A stretch of 64,000 nt of DNA from assembly GCA_938046585.1 (NCBI GenBank), contig CALIWR010000005.1:434001-498000 (forward strand). The letters are read 5' to 3'. This DNA is from an uncultured Propionibacteriaceae bacterium (GTDB lineage: Bacteria > Actinomycetota > Actinomycetes > Propionibacteriales > Propionibacteriaceae). Position numbers and translations under genes: made by a program. Within the stretch, counting starts at the first letter, position 1, and every line of letters starts with the position of its first letter. Of this stretch, positions 1 to 8,630 are shown piece by piece. Below the pieces are notes generated by a model. The model did no database searches and was not told where the DNA came from. It saw only the letters and a program-made list of their open reading frames with translations.

Positions 1-698
1 TCGACTACGCCACCTCGTTCGGGACGGTGGCTTTTACCCGGGCCTACGCCGACTGGTCGGTCCCGGCGAACGCGGCCTACCGGCCGCAGCTGGTGAACCG
101 GGCAGTCAACCTGACCCAGTTGTTCTCTACCTCTGGCACCAAGAATGGGGCCGACATCCGGTTGTCGATCGACGCGATCGACGACCTGTACCGGCATGCG
201 GACCTCACCCATGTGGTGATCGTGGCCGGGGATTCCGACTTCATCGCGCTCGCGCAGCACTGCAAACGGCTCGGGCGCTATGTGGTGGGGATCGGGGTCG
301 CTGGGGCCACCAGCAAGGCCCTGGTCGCAGCCTGCGACGAGTTCACTCACTACAGCGACCTGCCAGGCTTGCCGCATCCCAGAACAGAGCCGGCTGACGA
401 CCCGGAACCGGTGGACCTGCCGAAGCCGGCCAAGGCTAAGAAGAAGACGAAACTCTCCCCCGACTCAGCTGCCACTGATCTGCTGGTCCGGGCAATTCGG
501 GTCGGGATGGAGAAGAGCTCCGACGAGTGGTTGTACGCCTCCGGGGTGAAGAGTCAGATGCAACGGCTCGACCCGGCCTTCAAGGAGTCCGCCCTGGGGT
601 TCACCTCATTCCGGGCCTTCCTCGAGTCCCGGGCCGCCCAGGTCGAGTCCCGTTTCGCCGCCAACGGGCAGGCTCAGATCCGGCTGCTGCCGGGATAG
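1..698 (+). CDS. NYN-domain protein with C-terminal OST-HTH/LOTUS-like domain (5' partial)
   Basis: The frame is already open at the left edge (first full codon at position 3, reading DYATSFGT), so the N-terminus lies outside the window. What remains is the second half of a NYN (PIN-like, LabA/DUF88) domain with ADIRLSIDAIDDLY and the acidic signature VVIVAGDSDFIALAQH; the aspartates of these motifs bind the catalytic metal in the family. A Lys/Pro-rich linker follows, then about 75 residues resembling an OST-HTH (LOTUS) fold ending in LGFTSFRAFLESR. NYN proteins are known or predicted ribonucleases and LOTUS domains bind RNA, so a role in RNA turnover is inferred. The TAG stop directly abuts the stop of the convergent fxsA gene, leaving no room for a terminator. 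Confidence 0.85.
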   Translation, partial: DYATSFGTVAFTRAYADWSVPANAAYRPQLVNRAVNLTQLFSTSGTKNGADIRLSIDAIDDLYRHADLTHVVIVAGDSDFIALAQHCKRLGRYVVGIGVAGATSKALVAACDEFTHYSDLPGLPHPRTEPADDPEPVDLPKPAKAKKKTKLSPDSAATDLLVRAIRVGMEKSSDEWLYASGVKSQMQRLDPAFKESALGFTSFRAFLESRAAQVESRFAANGQAQIRLLPG

Positions 699-1217
699 TC
701 AACGATCCAGTTCAGTACGGATCACTGGCGAACCGGGCGGGGCCGGGTCGACGGTCTCGCCTTTAATAATCACGGCCACATCGGCCGCCATCTGCGCTCG
801 TTGCTGCACCTGGTCCACATTGATGCCACGCCTGTGGGCAGTCCGGGCGATCACCGTAGCGATCAAGACCCGAGCCAGCGGGCGAGTTGCGGGCAGCAGG
901 AAAAGCAGCCCGATCACATCGGTGAGAAAACCGGGGAAGATCAGCATCAGCCCCCCGGTCAGCACCAGTGCCGCGTCAGCCAATTCCCCGGTAGGCATCC
1001 TGCCGTAGCCGAAGGCTGACGACAAGGCGGTCCAGGCGCGACTGCCTTCCCGCCTGGCAAGCCAGGCTCCCAACGCCGAGGTGAACAGCAGGATCCCGAT
1101 TGTCGGCCAGATCCCGAGCAGCCGACCGGCCTGCACGATCAAGAAAGCTTCCAGGAGCGGGGCTGTGACTAAGACCGCCAGCAGCGCCCAGATCCCCCAC
1201 CCGCTGCGGCTGCTCAT
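699..1217 (-). CDS. fxsA: FxsA family membrane protein
   Basis: A membrane protein of about 172 residues with hydrophobic segments WALLAVLVTAPLLEAFLIV, WPTIGILLFTSALGAWLA and a long stretch around ALVLTGGLMLIFPGFLTDVIG, followed by a hydrophilic C-tail. The PGFLTD...GLLFLLP pattern is typical of FxsA (the E. coli homologue relieves phage T7 exclusion by F plasmid); its normal cellular job is poorly known. I chose the ATG at 1217 because it overlaps the stop of the upstream mannosyltransferase gene by an ATGA tetranucleotide; the frame extends upstream to 1292 but that part lies inside the neighbour. It is the third gene of the lnt-ppm1-fxsA unit. Confidence 0.85.
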   Translation of the reverse strand: MSSRSGWGIWALLAVLVTAPLLEAFLIVQAGRLLGIWPTIGILLFTSALGAWLARREGSRAWTALSSAFGYGRMPTGELADAALVLTGGLMLIFPGFLTDVIGLLFLLPATRPLARVLIATVIARTAHRRGINVDQVQQRAQMAADVAVIIKGETVDPAPPGSPVIRTELDR

Positions 1218-2002
1218 CGCCGACCTACCGAGGCTGGCCGGCGGCCACGCAGCAGGCTGGACAACTGGCGGGCGCGGTGCCGTACTCCCCACGCCGTGGT
1301 CCGGGCCAAGGCCTCGACCACGATGTTCCTGCTCATCTTGGACTGGCCACGCTCGCGTTCCACGAATTCGATCGGAACCTCGGCCACGGTGAAACCCTGC
1401 TGCACCGCCTGCCAGGTCAAGTCAACCTGGAAGTTGTAGCCGACCGAGGAGATCCTGTCGATGATCGCCCGCAGAGTCTCGGCACGGAAGGCGTTGAACC
1501 CGCCGGTAATGTCCCGCACCGGAATGCCCAGCATCAGCCGGGTCCACAGCGACCCCCCCCGCGACAGCAGTTCCCGCGACTTCGGCCAGTTCACCACCGA
1601 GCCGCCTCTGACGTAGCGCGAGCCTTTCACCATGTCGGCATGTTCCAACGCCTTCAACAGCAGCGGCAGCTGCTCGGGCTGATGGGAGCCGTCGGCGTCA
1701 TGCTCCACCAGAACGTCGTATCCGCGGTCCAGACCCCAGCGAAAACCTGCCAGATACGCCGCGCCCAATCCCTCTTTGCCCTGACGATGCAGCACCTGGA
1801 TCTGAGGGTCGGCCGCTGCCAGCCGGTCCGCCAGGTCACCGGTGCCGTCGGGCGATGCATCGTCGGCGATCAGGATGTCCGCCGTGGGCACCGCCCGCCG
1901 TAGCCGCGAGGTGATCGGTTCGAGGTTGTCGATCTCGTTGTAGGTGGGAATGATCACGAGCACCTTGTCGAGCGAGACGTCGGCCACAGGCTTACCTTTC
2001 AC
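1214..2002 (-). CDS. ppm1: Polyprenol monophosphomannose synthase (GT2 family)
   Basis: A GT-A fold glycosyltransferase of 262 residues. Visible motifs are IIPTYNEIDNL at the N-terminus, the nucleotide-binding DDASPDGTGD, and the metal-binding HDADGSHQPEQ. The family transfers mannose from GDP-mannose to polyprenyl phosphate on the cytoplasmic membrane face, supplying lipid-linked mannose for lipoglycans and protein O-mannosylation in actinobacteria. It lacks the C-terminal membrane domain of long DPM synthases. In mycobacteria the same activity is fused to or adjacent to Lnt, and here the upstream lnt gene overlaps this one by 11 bases, which strongly supports the call. The start is a GTG at 2002; a slightly later start is possible. 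Confidence 0.9.
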   Translation of the reverse strand: MKGKPVADVSLDKVLVIIPTYNEIDNLEPITSRLRRAVPTADILIADDASPDGTGDLADRLAAADPQIQVLHRQGKEGLGAAYLAGFRWGLDRGYDVLVEHDADGSHQPEQLPLLLKALEHADMVKGSRYVRGGSVVNWPKSRELLSRGGSLWTRLMLGIPVRDITGGFNAFRAETLRAIIDRISSVGYNFQVDLTWQAVQQGFTVAEVPIEFVERERGQSKMSRNIVVEALARTTAWGVRHRARQLSSLLRGRRPASVGRR

Positions 2003-3644
2003 GAAAGCGTTGCGTCCTATTCTTCCAGGCGGTCCCTACTCGCAACACGAGACCGGCGACGCCGGCCACGACCAGCAGCCCCTCGATCTCGGCTCCGTAA
2101 CGAACCGCCCAGGTGAGCTGCTCACGCACCGGCATCGACACCGTGTACGAATCGGCGGTGCGCTGCTCGGTGTGGTAGCCGACCTGCCCGTCGGGATGAA
2201 TGTCGCCCGAACGGGCATTCGTGGTGGCGACCAGGATCTCGCGCTGCGACTCCATTGCCCGGACCCGGGTGATGGCCCACTGCTGGGGAATCTGCCCGGT
2301 GCCGGCGTAGGTGGCGTTGTTGCTCTGCACGGTGATCAGCTGGGCACCGCCGCCGGTAGTCCGGTCGCCGACGATGGCATCACGAAAGGTCTGGTCGTAG
2401 GCCAATTCGAAGCAGATCATCACCCCGACCCGCAGCGGTTGCCCATTGGCTTGGACCTGGAGCACCCCCGGCCCGGTACCCGGGATGCTTTGACGACCCA
2501 CCCGGTTCAGCATCGGGATCAGCGGCAGCAACTGCGCCCGGTACGGGATCCACTCCCCAAACGGAACCAGGTTCCGCTTGTGATATCGAGGCCCTGGGCC
2601 CGTGCGCGGGTCCCACCACAGCGCCGTGGTCTGACGCTCCTGCTCCCCGGGCCCCTCGGTCACCGCCCCGACCAGGATCGGCACCTGGGCAAGATCCACG
2701 GCGGTCTGCACCACGGCCTCGGTCTCGGCGTCGAGGATCGGGTCGATGTCGGTGGAATTCTCAGGCCATACCACCAGTTCCGGCATGGGGTACTCACCGG
2801 CCCGGACCCGGGCCATCAAGGTCACCGTCTCCGCGAGATGATTACGGGTCACCGAACGGGCCCGCCCCATCGCCTCCACCCCAGCGACCCCGTCCACATT
2901 GCCCTGAACCATCCCGACGGTCACGGTCCGTACCGTCTCAGCCGGAGCCGGGGCACTGGAACGGACCAGCAGTCCCGATCCGGCCAGTACGGTAAAGGCG
3001 GCGATCCCAGCTCCCAGGCGCACCACCCGGTGCCGCGCGTCGTTTCCGGTGATCAGAGCCCAGGCCAAGACCTGGCCGACCAGCGCGGTCACAAACGACA
3101 CCCCAGCGACACTGGTCAGTGGGTACAGGCCGGCCAACGGCGAATCAGCCATCGCGAAGCCCAGCCGGAACCAGCCGAAACCCCCGAACGGGATCCGGGA
3201 ATAGCAGAACTCGACGCTCACCCAACAGGCGGCCGCCCACAACGGCCATAGTCGAAGCCCAGCGACCGCGCTCAGAAGCCGAGACAACAGCCCGAACCAG
3301 AGCGCCTCACAGACGACCAGCGCCACCGCGACTGGGACTGCGATCACGTACACCCAGCCAACCGTGACCGTCAGGAAGGCCAGCCCGTACAGGTAACCCA
3401 AGCCGAAACCGGTTCGGGGTCGAAGCCCGACCACCAGCACCGTCAGGGTGCCGACCCCGACCAGCAGCAGCGGCCACAGGTTGAAGGGCTGAAACCCGAG
3501 AGCCGAGACCACCCCGGCAATCAGAGCCAAGACCCAGCGGGACCAGGGGCGCAACGGCACCGGCTCAGGTGAGATCACGCCGAGACTGTACCGGCATCGT
3601 CCTCCGGCGCCGCTTCGCCTAGGCCCAGACGTGTTGTCCGCCAT
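1992..3644 (-). CDS. lnt: Apolipoprotein N-acyltransferase
   Basis: Lnt adds the third acyl chain to the N-terminal cysteine of lipoproteins. The N-terminal third carries several hydrophobic segments (for example WVLALIAGVVSALGFQPF, LWPLLLVGVGTLTVLVVG, LTVTVGWVYVIAVPVAVALV). A nitrilase-like domain follows, with the catalytic Glu in LVVWPENSTD, Lys in HKRNLVPFGEW and Cys in VGVMICFELAYD. A final membrane segment lies near the C-terminus. About 550 residues is normal for actinobacterial Lnt. An ATG at 3644 opens the frame, but a GTG at 3578 just before the first membrane segment (VISPEPVPLRPW) may be the true start. It is followed by, and overlaps, the mannosyltransferase gene. Confidence 0.92.
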   Translation of the reverse strand: MADNTSGPRRSGAGGRCRYSLGVISPEPVPLRPWSRWVLALIAGVVSALGFQPFNLWPLLLVGVGTLTVLVVGLRPRTGFGLGYLYGLAFLTVTVGWVYVIAVPVAVALVVCEALWFGLLSRLLSAVAGLRLWPLWAAACWVSVEFCYSRIPFGGFGWFRLGFAMADSPLAGLYPLTSVAGVSFVTALVGQVLAWALITGNDARHRVVRLGAGIAAFTVLAGSGLLVRSSAPAPAETVRTVTVGMVQGNVDGVAGVEAMGRARSVTRNHLAETVTLMARVRAGEYPMPELVVWPENSTDIDPILDAETEAVVQTAVDLAQVPILVGAVTEGPGEQERQTTALWWDPRTGPGPRYHKRNLVPFGEWIPYRAQLLPLIPMLNRVGRQSIPGTGPGVLQVQANGQPLRVGVMICFELAYDQTFRDAIVGDRTTGGGAQLITVQSNNATYAGTGQIPQQWAITRVRAMESQREILVATTNARSGDIHPDGQVGYHTEQRTADSYTVSMPVREQLTWAVRYGAEIEGLLVVAGVAGLVLRVGTAWKNRTQRFRER

Positions 3645-3664
3645 CGGTCGGTCAGGTTCTCTGT

Positions 3665-3696
3665 GGCTGCCCCCACCAATGCGGGCAGGGGCAGCC
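3665..3696 (-). terminator. Hairpin terminator after the subtilase gene
   Basis: A perfect 9-bp inverted repeat, GGCTGCCCC (3665-3673) and GGGGCAGCC (3688-3696), with a 14-base loop. It sits 8 bases beyond the stop of the subtilase gene and before lnt. There is no clear U-tract, as is common in GC-rich actinobacteria. Confidence 0.65.
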
Positions 3697-3704
3697 AGGT
3701 CGGC

Positions 3705-5381
3705 TTAGACGATGGCGAGGTCGTCGAGCAGAAAGGTGGTCGCCAGGGCGTAGTCCTCCTGGGCGACCACGCGCAGCTCGACCGTCTGCCCGGCGTACGC
3801 CGACAGGCTGGCCGACCGTTGCTGGTAGCTATCACCGGCGTCGAGGTTGGACGCCGAGATCAGCATGGAGGTGCCGTTTTCTGTGGCGATCTGGATCTGC
3901 AACTGGTCGTAGACCCGTTTCTTGCCTTCGTTGCTGGTGACCTGGATCCAGGCTTGCAGCGTGCCGCCCTGGGCAGGGACCGTCACCTGCTGAGTCAGCA
4001 GCTGGGTGGTGCCGCGGCCGCGACCCAGCAGCTGGGCCTTACCCGAGCCGCCGTGTGCCGGCTGACCGTTGGTGATAACCCCGGTATCACCGTTCCAGCC
4101 GGTGTTGCCGTTCTCGAAGTCACCATTGGTGATCGGCGTTCCCGCTCCGGATGATTCCAGCGGCGTGGTGTACAGCAGCAGGTTCGGCGAGCCGGTACCC
4201 GGGTTGCCGACCTTGTCCTTCGTGGCGGAGCTCAGGATCGCCTGGGTGACGGTGGTAACCGAAGCGCCTGGATGCCGTTCCAGGTAGAGCGCAGCGGCGC
4301 CGGCCACATGCGGCGACGCCATCGAGGTGCCAGACAGGGTCTTGGTGGCGTTCGGTCTGGTGTACCAGCTGGAGGTGATTGATGTGCCTGGGGCAAAGAT
4401 GTCAACGCACTTTCCGAAATTGGAGAAATCGGAACGGGCATCGGTGTCGGTGGTCGAGCCGACCGTGATCGCGCTCGGGGCCCCGGCCGGGGTATCCCAG
4501 CACGCATCGGCATGAGCATTGCCGGCGGCCACCACCAGCGTCACCCCAGCGTCGGTCATCCGTTTGGCGGCGGAGTGGAAGGCCCTGCTGTTGCTTCTGC
4601 CAAGGCTCATATTGGCCACCGAGTTAGGGGCCTTATGGCTGATCACCCAGTCCATCCCGGCGATGATGTTGGCGTCGTTGCCCCGGCCTCCGCAGTGAAG
4701 GACCCGGACCGGGACCAAGGTGGCGCCCTTGGCGACGCCGTACGTCGTGCCACCAACGATCCCGGCGACGTGGGTGCCGTGACCGTTGCAGTCGCTGGTC
4801 CCCATGCCGTCGTTGACCGCTGTAAAACCGGTGCCGAGCCGGCCGGAGAATTCCTGGTGGTTAGTCAGGATACCGGTGTCGATCACGAACACGGTCACCC
4901 CATGTCCGGTGCCGCTGGTGGAATACACATGGTTGAGCGGCAGCGAAGGCTGGTCGATCCGATCCAGGCCCCAATCGGCGTCGTTCTGGGTACCGGTGAT
5001 CGAGACGGTCCGATTCGGCTCGACCGAGAGCACATCCGGGTCCTGGCGCAACTGGCGGACCTGATCGGCGCTGAGTTGCGCCGCGTAACCACCGAGTGCC
5101 TGGTACTCATGGGTGACTGTCGCACCAAGGGCCCGGGCGCTGCCGACCTTGGCGGTCGTGGCGCTGGCAAGCTGGGTGCTGCCGGCGCTGGCGGTCGTGG
5201 CGTCCTTCAGCATCACGATGTACGAATCGGGCACCGCTTCAGCATCATCGGCTGGCAGCACGGGATGCTGTCCGGTGACGGGCAGGGGCTGAGCCTGCGC
5301 AGACAAGGGTTGGATCAGGGCGAAGGCGGTGGCCACGGCGACAAAACCAACCGTGACCCGCTCCGCGAGGGACGTCGTCAT
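3705..5381 (-). CDS. Secreted subtilisin-like serine protease (S8) with I9 propeptide
   Basis: A secreted endopeptidase of 558 residues. Residues 1-31 form a signal peptide with AQA at the cleavage region. An inhibitor I9-type propeptide (SYIVMLKD ... VLSVEPNR) follows. The S8 catalytic domain shows all three catalytic residues: D168 in VFVIDTGI, H201 in NGHGTHVAG and S353 in SGTSMASPHVAG; the oxyanion Asn lies in VVAAGN. From about residue 420 a beta-rich C-terminal module (ITNGDFENGNTGW ... TTFLLDDLAIV) resembles carbohydrate-binding-like appendages. The start at 5381 is supported by AAGGAG at 5392-5397, ten bases upstream; the open frame extends further but without a signal-peptide context. 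The gene stands alone, with a hairpin downstream. It resembles aqualysin or proteinase K types; the substrate is unknown. Confidence 0.93.
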   Translation of the reverse strand: MTTSLAERVTVGFVAVATAFALIQPLSAQAQPLPVTGQHPVLPADDAEAVPDSYIVMLKDATTASAGSTQLASATTAKVGSARALGATVTHEYQALGGYAAQLSADQVRQLRQDPDVLSVEPNRTVSITGTQNDADWGLDRIDQPSLPLNHVYSTSGTGHGVTVFVIDTGILTNHQEFSGRLGTGFTAVNDGMGTSDCNGHGTHVAGIVGGTTYGVAKGATLVPVRVLHCGGRGNDANIIAGMDWVISHKAPNSVANMSLGRSNSRAFHSAAKRMTDAGVTLVVAAGNAHADACWDTPAGAPSAITVGSTTDTDARSDFSNFGKCVDIFAPGTSITSSWYTRPNATKTLSGTSMASPHVAGAAALYLERHPGASVTTVTQAILSSATKDKVGNPGTGSPNLLLYTTPLESSGAGTPITNGDFENGNTGWNGDTGVITNGQPAHGGSGKAQLLGRGRGTTQLLTQQVTVPAQGGTLQAWIQVTSNEGKKRVYDQLQIQIATENGTSMLISASNLDAGDSYQQRSASLSAYAGQTVELRVVAQEDYALATTFLLDDLAIV

Positions 5382-5531
5382 GGGGGTGAATCTCCTTGCG
5401 GTCGGGGGGTGACTGCGGTACCAGACCCACCGGCCAGCGGGTCGTGGCATCCCAACATCTATCACGGATTCAGAGCCGGCGCGCCACCAGGCTCACCTGT
5501 CGATACTGCTGTCCTGATGGGAAATTTCGTG

Positions 5532-6128
5532 TCAGGCGTTCCTCAACACGTACACGACCGAGCCAGCCCGCAGTCCAGCAGCACGGTCCCGGATCAGCCG
5601 CCCATTGACGTCTAGCGGGATCCGGCGCTCGACCTGGAGTCGCACGATCCGGAACAGATGTTCCAGGTCGGTCAACGTGGCGTGGTGCAAGTTCGGGGTG
5701 TCGTACCAGGGGTAAGGCATTTCCTTCGACATCGGCATGCGGCCACGCAGCAGCCGGACCCGGTTGCGCCAGTGGCCAAAGTTCGGCATCGACAACACCA
5801 GCCGCGAGGCGATCCGGCTCATCTCGGTCAGCACCTGACGCGGTCGGCGCAAGGCCTGCAGTGTCTTGGACAGCACCACCACGTCGTACGACCGGTCGCA
5901 GAACTCCCCCAGTTGCCGATCCATGTCCAGCTCAACTACCGGTACCCCCTGCCGGATCGCGACCAACACCGCGTCTGGGTCGATCTCGACCCCGGTTCCG
6001 GTGCAGTGCTGGTGGTCCATCAGGTGGCGCAGCAGCATCCCAGATCCGCAGCCCAGGTCCAATACCCGCGAGCCAGGCTCGATCAGCCCGGCGATCAACG
6101 CCAGATCGGCCCGCAGCCGGGCTGTCAC
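5532..6128 (-). CDS. metW: MetW-like methyltransferase-fold protein
   Basis: A protein of 198 residues with a class I SAM-methyltransferase fold: motif I VLDLGCGSGMLLRHL near residue 25, then VEIDPDAV and the MetW-type SYDVVVLSKTLQALRRP. The segment LVLSMPNFGHWRNR and the late PYPWYDTPNLHHAT are characteristic of MetW. MetW is known as a partner of homoserine O-acetyltransferase in methionine synthesis; its precise chemistry is not settled. Its GTG start overlaps the metX stop by GTGA, so translation is likely coupled. It is the last gene of metY-metX-metW. Confidence 0.92.
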   Translation of the reverse strand: MTARLRADLALIAGLIEPGSRVLDLGCGSGMLLRHLMDHQHCTGTGVEIDPDAVLVAIRQGVPVVELDMDRQLGEFCDRSYDVVVLSKTLQALRRPRQVLTEMSRIASRLVLSMPNFGHWRNRVRLLRGRMPMSKEMPYPWYDTPNLHHATLTDLEHLFRIVRLQVERRIPLDVNGRLIRDRAAGLRAGSVVYVLRNA

Positions 6129-7261
6129 AGCTGCTCCCAGGCATGGTCGAGGTAGGCCCGTACGGTCTGGTGGTACGCCTCAATCGGAAGCAGGAACGAA
6201 TCGTGCCCGTTAGCGCTGTCGATCTCGCGGAAGGTGACTGGGATCCGGGCCTGTTCCAGATGGCGCACGATCCGGCGCGAATGGGCGGTCGAAAACCGCC
6301 AGTCGGAGGTAAACGAGACCAGCAGGAAACGGATCCCGGCCGCGGCAGCGGCAGCGGTGGCATCAGGCCTGTCGAAGGGATCGAAGTAGTCCATCACGCG
6401 GGTCAGATACAGGTACGACAAGGCATCGAAACGTTCCAGGAAGGCGTCGCCTTGGTGCTGCAGGTAGCTCTCCACGGCGAAGTCGGGGCCGAAACCATGG
6501 TTCAGGACCCCGGTCTGCGGTTCCCGGCCGAATTTGCCGGTCATCCCCTCCTCCGACAGGTAGGTGATGTGGGCCATCATTCGGGCGATGCTAAGCCCGA
6601 TCGTGGGCGAGGTTCCGGCCGCGCCATACTGGCCGCCGTAGAAGCCCGGGTCTCGGGTAATCGCCTCCCGAGCCACCGCCGAGAAGGCAATATTCTGCGC
6701 CGACAACCGTGACGACGAAGCCACCACCACGGCGTGCCGCAGGTCCTCGGGATAGCTGAGCGCCCACTGCAGCACCTGCATCCCCCCCAGCGATCCTCCG
6801 ACCGCGGCCAGCAGCCGGGAGACCCCCAGGCGCGTCAGCAGGGCCCGGTGCACGGTGACGAAGTCAGCCATGTCGAGCAACGGGAAGGACATCCCGTACG
6901 GATCGCCCGTACCGGGGTTGATCGAGGAAGGCCCGGTGGTTCCCCGGCAGCCGCCGAGTAGGTTGGCGCTGACCACGAAGACCCGGTTGGTGTCCACCGG
7001 CCGACCAGGCCCGATCAGGTTGTCCCACCAGCCAGGCCGGCGGGCGTCGGGGTGCCAGCCGGCCGCGTGAGCATCCCCCGTGAGGGCATGACAGATGAAG
7101 ACCGCGTTGTCCCCGGCCCGGTTCAGGCTGCCATAGGTCTCGTAGGCCACCGTCACCGGCGCCAGGCTGCCGCCACGGGCCAGCCGCAGCGGGCAGTCGA
7201 CGTCGAAGAGCCTCACCTGGTGGGTCTCGACCAGCCCCACACCATCGTCGATCATGCTCAC
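6125..7261 (-). CDS. metX: Homoserine O-acetyltransferase
   Basis: MetX activates homoserine with acetyl-CoA (some members use succinyl-CoA) in methionine synthesis. The 378-residue alpha/beta hydrolase shows the early AYETYGSLN and FICHALTGDAHAAG, the nucleophile elbow AVGGSLGGMQVLQWA, and the C-terminal catalytic His in NGHDSFLLPIE. The length is normal. The open frame starts with GTG at 7261, with an ATG two codons later at 7255 as an equally good candidate; neither has a clear ribosome-binding site at ideal spacing. It lies 6 bases downstream of metY and overlaps metW, forming a methionine operon. Confidence 0.95.
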   Translation of the reverse strand: MSMIDDGVGLVETHQVRLFDVDCPLRLARGGSLAPVTVAYETYGSLNRAGDNAVFICHALTGDAHAAGWHPDARRPGWWDNLIGPGRPVDTNRVFVVSANLLGGCRGTTGPSSINPGTGDPYGMSFPLLDMADFVTVHRALLTRLGVSRLLAAVGGSLGGMQVLQWALSYPEDLRHAVVVASSSRLSAQNIAFSAVAREAITRDPGFYGGQYGAAGTSPTIGLSIARMMAHITYLSEEGMTGKFGREPQTGVLNHGFGPDFAVESYLQHQGDAFLERFDALSYLYLTRVMDYFDPFDRPDATAAAAAAGIRFLLVSFTSDWRFSTAHSRRIVRHLEQARIPVTFREIDSANGHDSFLLPIEAYHQTVRAYLDHAWEQL

Positions 7262-7267
7262 CTAGGC

Positions 7268-8548
7268 TTAGGTACCGGTCTTCGCCAGCGCCTGGTCGAG
7301 ATCAGCGAGGATGTCGTCGATGTGTTCGATCCCGATCGACAGACGTACCATCTCCGGCGGCACCCCGGCACCGCGCAATTCCTCCTCGGTGAGCTGGGAG
7401 TGGGTGGTAGAGGCATTGTGGATCGCGAGCGAGCGGACGTCGCCGATGTTCGCGACATGGCTGAACAGTTGAAGCGACTCGATAAAGGCCTCCCCGGCGG
7501 CCCGGCCGGCCCGCAGCCCGAACGACACCAGACCCGAGAAGCCCCGGCCGGTGAGCACCCGCTCCCCCACCGCCCGGTACGGCGACGAGTCCAGTCCGGG
7601 ATAGCTGACCCAAGCGACCGCAGGATGGTCACACAGCCACTGGGCGACCGTCAGCGCATTCGCGCAATGGCGCTCCATCCGAACCGCCAGGGTTTCCAGG
7701 CCCTGCAGTATCAGGAATGAGTTCAGCGGGGCCGCGGTGGCGCCGGTGTTGCGCAGCATCACGGTCCGGGCCCGGACGATGTAGGCCAGCCGGCCGGCGG
7801 CCTCGGTCCATATCACCCCGTGATAAGCAGGATCGGGCTGGCTGAGCATCCGGAACCGTTCGCTGGCGGCCCAGTCGAATCTGCCGGCGTCAATGATCGC
7901 ACCGCCGAGCGCGGTGCCGTGGCCGCCGATGTACTTCGTGGTGGAGTGCACCACGACATCGGCTCCGTGTTCCACGGGTCGGCACAGGATCGGGGTGGGG
8001 ACCGTGTTGTCGACCAGCAGCGGCAGTCCTTGGGCGTGCGCCGCCTGGGACCAGGCGTCCAGGTCCACCACGTTGAGCGCCGGGTTGCCGATCGACTCGC
8101 AGAAGACCAGCCGGGTCCGCTCGTCGACGAGCCCGGCGAGTTGGTCCGGCTGATCCGGGTCAACGAACCGGGCCTCGATCCCGAACTGGGTCAGAGTGTT
8201 GGCGAACAGGGCAAAAGTCCCCCCGTACAGGGTCCGTACGGCGACGATGTTGTCGCCGGACCGGGCCAGGGTGAGCACGGCGTACGTCACCGCTGCTGCC
8301 CCGGAGCCAGTCACCAACGCCCCCACTCCACCTTCGAGAGCCGCCAGCCGTTCCTCCAGCACTGCCGAGGTTGGGTTCATGATCCGGGTGTAGATATTGC
8401 CTGGGGTGTTGAGCGCAAACAGGCTGGCGGCGTGCTCGGTGTCGTCGAAGCCATACGAGACGGTCTGGTAGATCGGGACCGCCACAGCATGAGTGGTCGG
8501 GTCGACCTGCTGACCGGCATGGATGGCGATCGTCTCGGGATGCGGCAT
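7268..8548 (-). CDS. metY: O-acetylhomoserine sulfhydrylase (PLP-dependent)
   Basis: MetY condenses O-acetylhomoserine with sulfide to give homocysteine, which metH downstream in this window can methylate. The protein (426 residues) begins PHPETIAIHAGQ, has the PLP-anchoring lysine in HSTTKYIGGHG and the family C-terminal VRLSIGIEHIDDILADL. The ATG at 8546-8548 is chosen because it is preceded by GAGGAG and begins at the conserved N-terminus; the frame is open far upstream but that part has no homology-like features. It is first in metY-metX-metW. The 82-base leader shows no recognisable SAM riboswitch. Confidence 0.95.
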   Translation of the reverse strand: MPHPETIAIHAGQQVDPTTHAVAVPIYQTVSYGFDDTEHAASLFALNTPGNIYTRIMNPTSAVLEERLAALEGGVGALVTGSGAAAVTYAVLTLARSGDNIVAVRTLYGGTFALFANTLTQFGIEARFVDPDQPDQLAGLVDERTRLVFCESIGNPALNVVDLDAWSQAAHAQGLPLLVDNTVPTPILCRPVEHGADVVVHSTTKYIGGHGTALGGAIIDAGRFDWAASERFRMLSQPDPAYHGVIWTEAAGRLAYIVRARTVMLRNTGATAAPLNSFLILQGLETLAVRMERHCANALTVAQWLCDHPAVAWVSYPGLDSSPYRAVGERVLTGRGFSGLVSFGLRAGRAAGEAFIESLQLFSHVANIGDVRSLAIHNASTTHSQLTEEELRGAGVPPEMVRLSIGIEHIDDILADLDQALAKTGT

Positions 8549-8630
8549 CACGACTCCTCGGCTCGGTACCCGGCTCAGGCTAGTGCTCCCGGACCGCAAA
8601 GCAGCGCCACGTCCACCCTGACTACGCCGG

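Noticed and set aside
8549..8630. Possible SAM riboswitch before metY
   Set aside because: Only 82 bases are available, and I could not find the conserved core of SAM-I/IV or SAM-II elements. A covariance-model search would settle it.
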